A stretch of DNA of 64,000 bases from assembly GCA_023666835.1 (NCBI GenBank), contig JAMPBJ010000003.1:1-64000 (forward strand), given 5' to 3'. The notes under the pieces are model-generated. The model was not told the origin of the DNA, did not search any database, and saw only the letters and a program-made list of their open reading frames with translations. Numbering within the stretch: the stretch's first letter is position 1; every line of letters starts with the position of its first letter. Shown in pieces: positions 34,289-43,593 of the stretch. Source of the stretch: Bacteroides sp. Its GTDB lineage: Bacteria > Bacteroidota > Bacteroidia > Bacteroidales > Muribaculaceae. A program made the translations under genes and the position numbers.

Positions 34289-34975
34289 ATGAAAAACGAT
34301 TTTAGAGATTTTGCAGTGAAACATTGCGGCGTTAACGGTCTCACTCTCGACCAGTACACATCAGCCGTATCATCCGAAATTCGATCAAGCTATATTTCTC
34401 CGACTATCATTGAGGAGCGCCAGCTCAACGTGGCACAGATGGACGTGTTCTCGCGTCTGATGATGGACCGCGTCATTTTCCTCGGAACTGACGTCAATGA
34501 CTACACTGCCAACGTCATCCAGGCACAGCTCCTTTATCTCGACTCTACCGACCCGGGTAAGGACGTCAGCATCTACATCAACTCACCCGGTGGATCCGTA
34601 TATGCCGGTCTTGGCATCTACGATACCATGCAGTATATTTCAAGCGATGTATCGACCATCTGTACAGGCATGGCTGCTTCGATGGCCGCTGTTCTTCTTG
34701 TGGCCGGAGCAAAGGGCAAACGCTTCGCACTCCGCCACTCGCGTGTCATGATCCATCAGCCGATGGGTGGCGCTCAGGGTCAGGCATCCGACATCGAGAT
34801 CACTGCACGTGAAATACAGAAACTTAAAAAAGAACTCTATACCATAATCTCCGACCATAGCGGACAGCCTTTCGACAAGGTGGAACGCGACTCTGATCGC
34901 GACTATTGGATGACTGCCATGGAAGCCAAGGAATATGGTATGATCGACGATGTGCTCATCAAAGCTAAAAAATAA
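34289..34975 (+). CDS. clpP: ATP-dependent Clp protease proteolytic subunit
   Basis: The 228-residue serine peptidase has the catalytic Ser in [13 protein letters not shown], His in [10 protein letters not shown] and Asp in the C-terminal region ([12 protein letters not shown]), in the usual order. It has a slightly longer N-terminus than most (about 25 extra residues, probably cleaved or disordered). It forms the tetradecameric chamber fed by ClpX, its downstream neighbour (18-base gap). Good promoter upstream. Confidence 0.97.
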   Translation: MKNDFRDFAVKHCGVNGLTLDQYTSAVSSEIRSSYISPTIIEERQLNVAQMDVFSRLMMDRVIFLGTDVNDYTANVIQAQLLYLDSTDPGKDVSIYINSPGGSVYAGLGIYDTMQYISSDVSTICTGMAASMAAVLLVAGAKGKRFALRHSRVMIHQPMGGAQGQASDIEITAREIQKLKKELYTIISDHSGQPFDKVERDSDRDYWMTAMEAKEYGMIDDVLIKAKK

Positions 34976-34993
34976 GCTATCTTAAAACGGGAT

Positions 34994-36271
34994 ATGGCTA
35001 AGAAACGTTCAGGAAACAACGACGGAGAAATTCGATGCTCTTTTTGTGGAGAGGTCGCTCGGCCTGATGAGGTGATGGTGCCAAGTGCTTTCAGCGACGC
35101 CTACATATGTTCATCGTGTGTGGCTCAACTCAACGACGCCGTCAGAGAGTTTAAGGAAATGCATGGGCTTGGTGTGGATGGCCACTCGCACAATCATCCC
35201 AATCATGGCATCAATCTCGATAAGGTGCCAAAACCTAAAGAGATATTCGAGTTTCTAAACAACTATGTGATCGGTCAGGAATCGGCCAAACGATTCCTGT
35301 CGGTTGCCGTCTATAACCACTACAAACGTCTGGCTCAGAACATGGCCGACGATGTCGACATCGAAAAAAGCAACATCATACTCGTCGGCCCGACAGGCAC
35401 CGGTAAGACGCTCCTGGCCAAAACAATTGCCAGATTGCTCGACGTTCCTTTCACCATTGTCGACGCTACCGTGCTGACCGAAGCCGGATATGTGGGCGAG
35501 GACATCGAGAGTCTGCTCACACGTCTGCTTCAAGCCGCCGACTATGATGTGGCACGCGCCGAACGAGGTATTGTCTTTATTGACGAGATCGATAAAATAG
35601 CCCGCAAGGGCGACAATCCGTCGATCACCCGCGACGTCAGCGGCGAAGGCGTGCAGCAAGGTCTGCTCAAACTACTCGAAGGCTCGATTGTCAACGTGCC
35701 TCCCCAAGGTGGCCGCAAGCACCCCGAACAGAGAATGATACCTGTCGACACAAAGAACATTCTCTTCATCTGCGGCGGAGCCTTTGACGGAATAGAGCGC
35801 AAGATCGCCCAGCGACTCAACTCCCACACCGTGGGCTACAGCAATGCAGCCCGCAAGGGAGTAAACCGCGACAACTTCCTTCAGTATGTAGCGCCTCAGG
35901 ATCTTAAGAGCTTTGGTCTCATCCCTGAGATCATCGGCCGTCTGCCCATCCTGACCCATCTCGAACCACTCGACCGCGACGCTTTGCGCCGGGTTCTCAC
36001 CGAGCCCAAAAACGCCATTGTGCGACAGTACGAAAAACTGTTTGCAATGGATGGTGTGAAGCTCAAGTTCACTGATGATGCTCTTGACTTGATTGTCGAC
36101 AAAGCCGTCGAGTATAAGCTTGGTGCACGAGGTCTGCGCTCTATAGTTGAAACCGTCATGATGGATGCCATGTTCGACACTCCTTCTGCCGGGATTAAGA
36201 AATTTGAAGTGACTGCCGACTATGCTCTCAAAAAACTGCAGGAGGCCAACTTTGAAGTCAACAACGTTTAA
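34994..36271 (+). CDS. clpX: ATP-dependent Clp protease ATP-binding subunit ClpX
   Basis: The 425-residue unfoldase starts with the four-Cys zinc-binding domain ([17 protein letters not shown]), then an AAA+ core with Walker [13 protein letters not shown], Walker [15 protein letters not shown] and the arginine/sensor region RNNF-type loop ([11 protein letters not shown]), and a C-terminal winged small domain. It recognises and threads tagged substrates into ClpP. Pairing with clpP upstream and recQ downstream makes one likely transcript. Confidence 0.97.
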   Translation: MAKKRSGNNDGEIRCSFCGEVARPDEVMVPSAFSDAYICSSCVAQLNDAVREFKEMHGLGVDGHSHNHPNHGINLDKVPKPKEIFEFLNNYVIGQESAKRFLSVAVYNHYKRLAQNMADDVDIEKSNIILVGPTGTGKTLLAKTIARLLDVPFTIVDATVLTEAGYVGEDIESLLTRLLQAADYDVARAERGIVFIDEIDKIARKGDNPSITRDVSGEGVQQGLLKLLEGSIVNVPPQGGRKHPEQRMIPVDTKNILFICGGAFDGIERKIAQRLNSHTVGYSNAARKGVNRDNFLQYVAPQDLKSFGLIPEIIGRLPILTHLEPLDRDALRRVLTEPKNAIVRQYEKLFAMDGVKLKFTDDALDLIVDKAVEYKLGARGLRSIVETVMMDAMFDTPSAGIKKFEVTADYALKKLQEANFEVNNV

Positions 36272-36362
36272 CAACCAAGAAATTTATCATAGAACCTTTC
36301 ACAGTTAGATAACAGACTCCAACAATACAATTTTTCCACCCCAATCATCACTTTCCTCCCAT

Positions 36363-38543
36363 ATGGAATCGAAATCGCAACTTAGCAAAGTGTTGAAGCA
36401 ATATTTCGGCTTCGACAATTTCAAGGGCAACCAGGAGCAGATTATAAGAAGTCTTCTTGATGGCCACGACACATTTGTCCTCATGCCAACCGGCGGAGGC
36501 AAATCGCTCTGCTATCAGTTGCCTTCACTTATGATGGATGGCACTGCTATAGTGATCTCTCCACTTATTGCCTTGATGAAGAATCAGGTTGACGCCATGC
36601 GCAATTTTGGAGAAAACGACGGGGTGGCCCATTTTCTAAATTCTTCGCTCAACAAATCGGCTGTCGACAAGGTCAAAGCCGATATCCTGTCCGGCGTGAC
36701 CAAGCTGCTTTATGTTGCTCCCGAGTCGCTCACCAAAGATGAATATATCGACTTCCTTCGCACGGTGCCGATTTCATTCTATGCCGTCGACGAGGCTCAC
36801 TGTATATCGGAATGGGGACACGATTTCCGACCTGAATACCGGAGGATACGCCCGATCATCAATGAGATTGGCAAGCGTCCTCTCATTGCACTGACGGCCA
36901 CGGCCACTCCGAAAGTGCAGCACGACATTCAGAAAAACCTCGGCATGCTCGATGCCAACGTTTTCAAGTCCTCGTTCAACCGCCCCAACCTCTACTACGA
37001 GATTCGGCCTAAGACCGCTCAGATCGATCGCGAAATCATCAAGTTCGTCAAAAGCATGGAGGGCAAGTCGGGTATCATCTACTGTCTCAGTCGTAAACGC
37101 GTCGAGGAGCTGGCTCAGTTTCTTGCTGTCAACCAGATCAAGGCTCTTCCGTATCATGCCGGAATGGATGGTGCCACGCGTTCGGCCAACCAGGATGCCT
37201 TCCTGTTTGAAAAGGTCGATGTCATCGTTGCCACGATTGCATTCGGTATGGGCATCGACAAACCCGACGTGCGCTATGTGATTCACTACGACATGCCCAA
37301 GTCGCTTGAAGGCTATTATCAGGAGACGGGGCGTGCGGGTCGCGATGGTGGCGAGGGCGTATGCATTACTTTTTATGCAGCCAAGGATCTGCAGAAAATG
37401 GAGAAGTTCATCCAAAACAAACCTGTTGCTGAACAAGAAATTGGACGTCAGCTTTTGCTCGAAACGTCAAGCTATGCCGAGTCGAGCGTGTGTCGTCGAA
37501 TATCATTATTGCACTATTTTGGTGAACAATACGGTGTGGAGAATTGTGGTAACTGTGACAATTGTTTAAAACCCAAACAGAAAGTGGAAGCTAAAGAAGA
37601 TTTAAGCAATATACTGGAAACAATAGCCGCTCTTAAGGAAAAATTCAAGGCCGACTATGTCATCGACGTCATTCGCGGACGTGCCACTGCTGATGTCAAG
37701 TCGTATCATCACGACGAAATCGAATCGTTCGGATCCGATCCCAAGGCATCTGCACGCCATTTGGGCGCAGTGATCCGTCAGGCTGTCATTGCCGGTTATA
37801 TCGATCGCGATATTGAACAATACGGACTCCTTCGTCTGACCGACAAGGGTCGTGAATTTATCAAGAATCCCACATCGTTCAAGATTGTGGATGATGTCGA
37901 ATTTGCCGAATCCGACGAACCGGAAGTGGTGAAAGCAGGTGCGGGTTGCGCTGCCGACCCCGAGCTTTATTCTATCCTTAAAGACCTCCGTAAGACTGTC
38001 GCTAAGAATGCGCAGTTGCCCCCCTATGTCATCTTCCAGGATCCGTCGCTCGAAGCGATGGCCACAACCTATCCGGTCACGATTGAGGAGCTTGCAAATA
38101 TCCCCGGCGTAGGCATGGGCAAGGCTCGCCGCTATGGTGAGCAGTTTGTCAACGTGATCCGTCGTCATGTCGACGAAAACGAGATTGAGCGTCCCGATGA
38201 TCTTGTGGTCCGTACCGTGCCTAAAAAGAGTAAGGTGAAAATCAACATCATTCATGCCATCGACCGTAAGATACCTCTCGACGAGATTGCGCGATCGCTA
38301 AGCATGGAGAACGAAGAGCTTCTCGACGATATCGAAGCCATTGTCAACTCAGGCACTCGTATCAATCTCAATTATTATATCGACGATCTTCTCGACCAGG
38401 AGCAACAAGACGAGATCTATCAGTATTTCAAGGAAAGCGAAAGTGGAAGCCTTGACGACGCCTATCGTGAGCTTGGCGATGAATATTCTGAAGAGGAGAT
38501 CCGTCTGATGCGCATCAAATTCATTTCCGAGATGGGATTCTGA
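36363..38543 (+). CDS. recQ: ATP-dependent DNA helicase RecQ
   Basis: The 726-residue helicase has Walker A PTGGGKSLCYQLP, DExH box VDEAHCISEWGHDFRPEY, the RecQ-specific HYDMPKSLEGYYQETGRAGR motif VI, a zinc site (CGNCDNC) in the RQC region and an HRDC domain near 540-610 (LYSILKDLRKTVAKNAQLP). About 115 residues follow the HRDC. It unwinds DNA 3' to 5' in recombination repair. Its stop lies 3-6 bases before a MITE (38550). Confidence 0.95.
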   Translation: MESKSQLSKVLKQYFGFDNFKGNQEQIIRSLLDGHDTFVLMPTGGGKSLCYQLPSLMMDGTAIVISPLIALMKNQVDAMRNFGENDGVAHFLNSSLNKSAVDKVKADILSGVTKLLYVAPESLTKDEYIDFLRTVPISFYAVDEAHCISEWGHDFRPEYRRIRPIINEIGKRPLIALTATATPKVQHDIQKNLGMLDANVFKSSFNRPNLYYEIRPKTAQIDREIIKFVKSMEGKSGIIYCLSRKRVEELAQFLAVNQIKALPYHAGMDGATRSANQDAFLFEKVDVIVATIAFGMGIDKPDVRYVIHYDMPKSLEGYYQETGRAGRDGGEGVCITFYAAKDLQKMEKFIQNKPVAEQEIGRQLLLETSSYAESSVCRRISLLHYFGEQYGVENCGNCDNCLKPKQKVEAKEDLSNILETIAALKEKFKADYVIDVIRGRATADVKSYHHDEIESFGSDPKASARHLGAVIRQAVIAGYIDRDIEQYGLLRLTDKGREFIKNPTSFKIVDDVEFAESDEPEVVKAGAGCAADPELYSILKDLRKTVAKNAQLPPYVIFQDPSLEAMATTYPVTIEELANIPGVGMGKARRYGEQFVNVIRRHVDENEIERPDDLVVRTVPKKSKVKINIIHAIDRKIPLDEIARSLSMENEELLDDIEAIVNSGTRINLNYYIDDLLDQEQQDEIYQYFKESESGSLDDAYRELGDEYSEEEIRLMRIKFISEMGF

Positions 38544-38549
38544 TCTTTA

Positions 38550-38895
38550 GAGTATGTCTAATAACAAAAGTTAAATTTAGGATTCCGTATTTTATAGGAT
38601 ATTTTGCTCTGCCATCGAAGGAGCGTACTTGATGTACACGACTGAAACAAAGAGCAAAAGATCCCCAAAAGACGGGAGACGAAAGTAACCTAATAATAGA
38701 TCGCTCGATTACATAATAAATTATTTTACTAAATAGAAAAATGTCAATTAACAAAAATAGCATAGGTCGGCCATTCTTTGGCACTTTTGCCTTAACGCTA
38801 CGGTCAAGTGGCTACAGCCACATTCCCTCATCGTTAAGACAAAATTACTCAAAGATTGACCGCCCTAAATTTAACTTTTGTTATTAGACACACTC
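38550..38895 (-). mobile_element. MITE, copy 2 (346 bp, inverted relative to copy 1)
   Basis: The same element as 27987-28330, read on the other strand, with the same terminal repeats (left end GAGTATGTC, one base different) and TTA on both sides (38547-38549, 38896-38898). The interior differs by scattered substitutions and a few one-base indels, so the copies are old enough to have drifted but young enough to keep intact ends. It fills the space between recQ and ftsE. Confidence 0.85.
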
Positions 38896-38922
38896 TTAAT
38901 TTTCAATAGAAACTGTCACACT

Positions 38923-39654
38923 ATGCCGCTTATCGACTATAGCAATGTAGAAATCCACCGCAACGACGTTGTTGCGCTCCGTCATGTAAATTTTTGTGTC
39001 GAAGCCGGTCAGCTGGTCTATTTGACCGGCCGCGTTGGCAGTGGCAAAAGTTCTTTGCTGAAATCGATCTACGGTGAGGTCCCCATCGCTGCCGGACACG
39101 CCGATGTGCTTGGACGCGACATGGCGCACATCTCTTCTCATGCCACTGCTTTGTTGCGCCGCGAAATAGGCATAGTGTTTCAGGACTTCAGGCTTTTGCC
39201 TGATCGTAGCGTCTACGACAATCTGATGTTCGTGCTCAATGCCACCGGATGGAAAAACAAGGCAGACAAGGAGGAGCGTATCGAGCAGGTGCTTCGCGAG
39301 ATGGGCATGGTCAACAAAAGCTACAAAATGCCTCATGCTCTGTCCGGTGGTGAGCAACAAAGAGTGGTTATGGCCCGGGCTTTGCTCAATCACCCCAAGC
39401 TTCTTCTTGCCGACGAACCCACGGGCAACCTTGATCCTCACACCGGATCCATCATCATGAAGCGTTTCCACGAAATAGCAGCTGAAGGTACTGCCGTGAT
39501 CATCGCCACTCACAACCTTGCTCTAGTGCGTCAGATGCCGGCCCGCACTTTTGTGTGTGCCAAACGCACATTGCAAGAGGTGGTCCCTGTTCGTGATACC
39601 AAAGCGAAGGAAGAGCAGAGCGAGGCTACAGCAAAGGCAGAATCAGAGGAGTAA
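38923..39654 (+). CDS. ftsE: FtsE-like ABC ATPase
   Basis: The 243-residue protein is a soluble ABC ATPase with Walker A TGRVGSGKSSLLKSIYGEV, Q-loop FQDFRLLPDRSVYDN, signature LSGGEQQRVVMARAL and Walker B LLLADEPTGNLD. Overall sequence matches FtsE, the ATPase that activates peptidoglycan hydrolases at the septum with FtsX. The FtsX partner is not in this window. I use ATG 38923; 38878 would start inside the MITE. The C-terminus has an acidic tail and overlaps the convergent lrgB gene by 29 bases. Any promoter must lie in or beside the MITE. Confidence 0.85.
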   Translation: MPLIDYSNVEIHRNDVVALRHVNFCVEAGQLVYLTGRVGSGKSSLLKSIYGEVPIAAGHADVLGRDMAHISSHATALLRREIGIVFQDFRLLPDRSVYDNLMFVLNATGWKNKADKEERIEQVLREMGMVNKSYKMPHALSGGEQQRVVMARALLNHPKLLLADEPTGNLDPHTGSIIMKRFHEIAAEGTAVIIATHNLALVRQMPARTFVCAKRTLQEVVPVRDTKAKEEQSEATAKAESEE

Positions 39655-40312
39655 GCACTGCAGTCAGCAGTCCGTTTAGAATCAGTCCAAGCGACGAAAA
39701 CGCTCCATAGCGTTCGCTTCGTTCCATAGCCGATGCCGTGCCTACGGCGTGAGCAGCCGTCCCGATTGAAAGTCCTGTCGCTATGGGACTTTTTATATGG
39801 CTCATTTTCACCATCCTGAATCCTGCCATGCCACCGAATATACCGGTGCACACCACCACAGCCGCCGTCAGCGGAGGTATGCCTCCAATCGTTTGGGATA
39901 TCTCCATTGCTATAGGCGTAGTGACGGCTTTGGGCAATAATGACAAAACCACATCCTGAGTGGCTCCAAGCAATCTGGCTATGATCACCACCGACAGTAT
40001 ACCCATCACGCAGCCGGCCATTTCCGAAATGATCAGAGGAAGTATCTGGCGCTTGATGTTTTCAAGCTGGCGGTAAAGCGGTACTCCCAATGCAACGATA
40101 GCAGGTTTCAACCAGAATTCTATATATTTCCCGCCCTCCTGATATGTTGAATATTCTATACTGCAGCATTTGAGAAGAGCTATGATGACGAGTATCGACA
40201 CGAGTATCGGGCTGAATATGGTCAGTCCGGTCATCGACTGCAGGCGCCGTGCAAACATGAATACCACAAATGTCAATGCTATGAGAAAGTATGGGTTACA
40301 CGCAAATTCCAT
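39626..40312 (-). CDS. lrgB: LrgB-family membrane protein
   Basis: From ATG 40312 the product is 228 residues with about six to seven hydrophobic segments and the LrgB signatures KPAIVALGVPLYRQLENIKR, LLPKAVTTPIAMEIS and GTAAHAVGTASAME. With LrgA it forms a holin-like pair linked in other bacteria to murein hydrolase control and to organic-acid (pyruvate) transport. It follows lrgA with a two-base gap. A longer start at 40558 would run through lrgA and is rejected. Confidence 0.9.
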   Translation of the reverse strand: MEFACNPYFLIALTFVVFMFARRLQSMTGLTIFSPILVSILVIIALLKCCSIEYSTYQEGGKYIEFWLKPAIVALGVPLYRQLENIKRQILPLIISEMAGCVMGILSVVIIARLLGATQDVVLSLLPKAVTTPIAMEISQTIGGIPPLTAAVVVCTGIFGGMAGFRMVKMSHIKSPIATGLSIGTAAHAVGTASAMERSERYGAFSSLGLILNGLLTAVLTPLILPLL

Positions 40313-40314
40313 GG

Positions 40315-40701
40315 TCAAGTCGTCTTTTGTGATTGTAGTTGTCGCAATCTGCGGTGACGTCGGGCTTGAATGCGTCTGACGGCTTGATGCACTTGACCGG
40401 TAGTGGCGATGATCAGAAACGTACTGATAATCGATGCCCCGACTATCGGAAGCCATTGCTCGGATATAAGATTGAAACAGCGCATCACACCGATGCCGGC
40501 TGGCACAAAGAAAAATCCGATGTTGCGCACAAGAAAATCCGACATCGTGGCCACCCATTCAAGCCTGACCACGCGGTATTTCAATGCCAGCGTCAGAAGC
40601 ACCATGCCAATGATGCTCGACGGGATGGGGATATGTGTGATATACACAACCAGTTCTCCTAATGCAAGAAACGCAAACAATATGGCGAGCTGAAGTATCA
40701 A
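40315..40701 (-). CDS. lrgA: CidA/LrgA-family membrane protein
   Basis: The 128-residue holin-like protein has four hydrophobic segments and the family pattern IPSSIIGMVLLTLALKY and FFFVPAGIGVM. The C-terminal tail is very basic (..RRIQARRHRRLRQLQSQ). Its start overlaps the helicase stop by four bases and lrgB follows two bases later, so the three genes are translated in step. Confidence 0.9.
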   Translation of the reverse strand: MILQLAILFAFLALGELVVYITHIPIPSSIIGMVLLTLALKYRVVRLEWVATMSDFLVRNIGFFFVPAGIGVMRCFNLISEQWLPIVGASIISTFLIIATTGQVHQAVRRIQARRHRRLRQLQSQKTT

Positions 40702-42833
40702 TTCTCCTCCTTCTCCTTGTTATAGTTGTTTATCACATCCATTATCTCCTCGCCGTATTGTGCGATTTTTGCTTTGCCAATTCCGGGACATTTTTTCAGT
40801 TCTTTGATTGTTGCGGGTGAATTGTTGGCAATCCATATGAGCGATCGGTTTGAAGCTATGACAAATGCCGGCACATTGAGCGCCTCACGCTTGTCAGTGC
40901 GCCATTTCTTAAGAGCGTCGTATAGGCCGGGGTTGCTGATGTCGGTCTGTTCGTCGTTGCTTTTCTCCGTTTTCTCTTTTTTATTTGCTTTCTTTTCTGC
41001 CGCGGGTGTCTGGACTGGTCCTTGTTCAAGTGCAAGCACTGCCCTTGCTTTCGTGTCGGTGAAGAGCTGTGGTGTGAAATGTTTTCCTTCGAGCCCTATG
41101 AAGATATTCAATGCAACCGACAGCGAAGTGAGAATGCTCTCCAAAGCTGCCGACAGTCGTTTGGCAACCGTGGCATTGTCAACGTCGTCAGGTGTATCAG
41201 AAAGCAGATTGGCGAGTGTCGCAAGTTTTTCGCAATAGTAGTCGCATGCTTTGGCTATGCGACCGTCTATTTCCTCCGAATAGGGTTGCATCGCATGGTA
41301 TTGCCGCGAAAATGATTTCGAAGTTTTTTCCAGGTGAGCGATGATGTCGGTTGCGGCCTCGTCATATCGCTTCAGAAGTTTTGGATAGTCGGTCGAAAGA
41401 AATTCGCTGACCAGACGGTGAAGGGTTGCAAACGCACTGCTCAATTCTTCCATGCCGAAAGTGCGGTCAAGACAATGAAAGTAATAGCTCTTCTCCAACT
41501 GCGACAGTTGCTCTTCGCTCGGCAACATGTTGCAATGTGTCTCGGTGAAATTCACCACGTTAGAGTCGTTTATGATTGCTGATCGCGATATGGGTCGGTC
41601 GAGAATCATTCCTTCGAGCGACCGGCAACGGCTCAGTGCCACATAGGTCTGTCCGTGGGCAAACGACGACGATGCATCGATGATGGCTCTGTCGAACGTC
41701 AGTCCCTGACTTTTATGGATCGTGATGGCCCACGCCAGTCGCAGAGGCAGCTGCATGAATGTGCCGATGGTCTCTTCGCGTATCTCGCCGGAGTCCTTGT
41801 CGGTCACATAACGGGTGTTTTCCCATGTGGTGGGCGAAACGTCGATATATGTCTCTTTATCAAATGGAAGCACTCGCACAAGGTCGTTTTCCAATTTGAC
41901 CACTGTTCCCATCATTCCGTTGTAGTACAATCCCGCTTCGTTGCGAAGAAACATCACCTGAGCACCTTCTTTCAGTTCGAGGTCTGAATCGGTCGGATAT
42001 GCTCCGGCCGGGAAATCTCCTTCGATTTTGGCATTGAAGTGGAGGGCAGGGGAGGCCAGCAGATCGAGCTGATGACGGTTGATCGCATTGGCAGTGTTGT
42101 TGTGCGACGTCAACCTGATATATTTTTTGTCTTTTTCGGGTTTAAAACCGGGGATGTGGCGACAATTGAGCCGATGCAATATTTCGTCGGTGGCGTTGCC
42201 GGTGCGTATGCTGTTGAGTATTTCAAGAAATTCTGGATCGGTCTGTCGATATACCTGTTTCAGCTCCACCGTTTCGTATGGCAGTTGATTCAATGCCTGG
42301 CTTGAGAAAAAATATGGTGTGCTATAGTGCTCGCGCAGCATGTCCCATTCGCGTTCGATTGCCACGGGCGCAAGTTGTTGCAGGTCGCCTATCATCAGCA
42401 ACTGCACTCCGCCAAACGGCAGATTGTGGTTTCGGTGGCGGCGGAGCACGTCGTCGATGGCATCGAGCAGGTCGGCGCGAACCATACTGATTTCATCGAT
42501 CACGATCAGATCCACCGTTCTCAGCAGTCGGAGTTTGTTGCGGTTGAAGCGATCGAACCGCTTCGATGTGCCTACAAATCCTTTTCCGGGAATGAACGGC
42601 GTAAGCGGCAGCTGGAAGAAGGAGTGTATCGTCATGCCGCCGGCATTGATGGCAGCCACTCCGGTGGGTGCGAGCACTACCATACGCTTTTTGCACCCAT
42701 TGCGCAGGCGGCGCAACAGTGTCGTCTTTCCCGTTCCGGCGCGGCCGGTCAGAAACACTGACTGCGATGTGTTGGCTATCAGTCGTATAGCCACTTCGGC
42801 TTCGCGGTTTGTTATGGTCGTGTTTTCAGTCAT
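40698..42833 (-). CDS. Pif1/RecD-like helicase with C-terminal HRDC domain
   Basis: From ATG 42833 (711 residues) the protein has Walker A LTGRAGTGKTTLLRRL, APTGVAAINAGG (Ia), Walker B VIDEISMVRADLLDAID, a GDLQQLAPV motif III and the C-terminal helicase motifs around ITIHKSQGLTFDRAIID and YVALSRCRSL. A Lys/Glu-rich linker (about 600-630) leads to an HRDC domain (..VPAFVIASNRSLIWIANNSP). Pif1-like 5'-3' helicases unwind forks or G-quadruplexes. Start overlaps truA by eight bases. Confidence 0.88.
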   Translation of the reverse strand: MTENTTITNREAEVAIRLIANTSQSVFLTGRAGTGKTTLLRRLRNGCKKRMVVLAPTGVAAINAGGMTIHSFFQLPLTPFIPGKGFVGTSKRFDRFNRNKLRLLRTVDLIVIDEISMVRADLLDAIDDVLRRHRNHNLPFGGVQLLMIGDLQQLAPVAIEREWDMLREHYSTPYFFSSQALNQLPYETVELKQVYRQTDPEFLEILNSIRTGNATDEILHRLNCRHIPGFKPEKDKKYIRLTSHNNTANAINRHQLDLLASPALHFNAKIEGDFPAGAYPTDSDLELKEGAQVMFLRNEAGLYYNGMMGTVVKLENDLVRVLPFDKETYIDVSPTTWENTRYVTDKDSGEIREETIGTFMQLPLRLAWAITIHKSQGLTFDRAIIDASSSFAHGQTYVALSRCRSLEGMILDRPISRSAIINDSNVVNFTETHCNMLPSEEQLSQLEKSYYFHCLDRTFGMEELSSAFATLHRLVSEFLSTDYPKLLKRYDEAATDIIAHLEKTSKSFSRQYHAMQPYSEEIDGRIAKACDYYCEKLATLANLLSDTPDDVDNATVAKRLSAALESILTSLSVALNIFIGLEGKHFTPQLFTDTKARAVLALEQGPVQTPAAEKKANKKEKTEKSNDEQTDISNPGLYDALKKWRTDKREALNVPAFVIASNRSLIWIANNSPATIKELKKCPGIGKAKIAQYGEEIMDVINNYNKEKEEN

Positions 42834-43590
42834 TGTAGTATGGATAAGTGACATCCCAAAGGTATAGTGCATGCGCCGGCATCGATGTCCCTGCCGAGCA
42901 GCGGTCGCGTGCCTCGATCACTCGCTTGAATCCGTCGAGTGTCAGTTTGCCGCGGCCCACTTCGACAAGCGTACCAACTACCGCACGAACCATGTTGCGG
43001 AGAAAGCGGTCGGCGGTGATGACGAACACGTAGCCGTTGCCACCCTCAACCGGAACCCATTCCGCGCGGCTGACATGACAAATGTTTGTCTTGGCATCGG
43101 TGTGAAGCTTGGCGAACGATGTGAAATCGCTAGTGGTCAGCAACATCCGAGCTGCTTCGTTCATCAAGTCGAAATCGAGCGATTGCGGCCCGCGCCAGCA
43201 AAGCTGATGAAAAAAGGGCGTTTTCTCCATCGTGCAGTAATAATGGTAGGTGCGTGATGTGGCATCGAAGCGAGCATGGGCATCGCTGTGCACGGGGCTG
43301 ATTTTGTAGATGGCGATGTCGGGCCCTACGATCGAATTCAAAGCTCTCACTGCGGTTGTGGTGTCGGCAATTGCCGGAGCATCAAAGTGGGCTATCATTT
43401 TGCGTGCATTGACTCCGGTGTCGGTGCGTCCGGCGCCTGTGATGGGAGTAGGCCGGCGAAGCACTTTTGCCAGAGCATCTTCGATCACTTCCTGCACACT
43501 GATGGCGTTGGGTTGCGACTGCCAACCATGGTAGGGAGCACCACGGTAGGCAAGCTGCATGAAGTAGCGTTGAAGTCCGGTGTCGTTCAT
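42826..43590 (-). CDS. truA: tRNA pseudouridine(38-40) synthase
   Basis: The 254-residue enzyme has the TruA active-site motif GAGRTDTGVNARKMIAHFD with the catalytic Asp, AYRGAPYHGWQSQPN at the start and RFLRNMVRAVVGTLVEVGRG near the end. It makes pseudouridine at positions 38-40 of tRNA anticodon stems. It lies three bases after speA and overlaps the helicase gene. Confidence 0.95.
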   Translation of the reverse strand: MNDTGLQRYFMQLAYRGAPYHGWQSQPNAISVQEVIEDALAKVLRRPTPITGAGRTDTGVNARKMIAHFDAPAIADTTTAVRALNSIVGPDIAIYKISPVHSDAHARFDATSRTYHYYCTMEKTPFFHQLCWRGPQSLDFDLMNEAARMLLTTSDFTSFAKLHTDAKTNICHVSRAEWVPVEGGNGYVFVITADRFLRNMVRAVVGTLVEVGRGKLTLDGFKRVIEARDRCSAGTSMPAHALYLWDVTYPYYND

Positions 43591-43593
43591 CGG

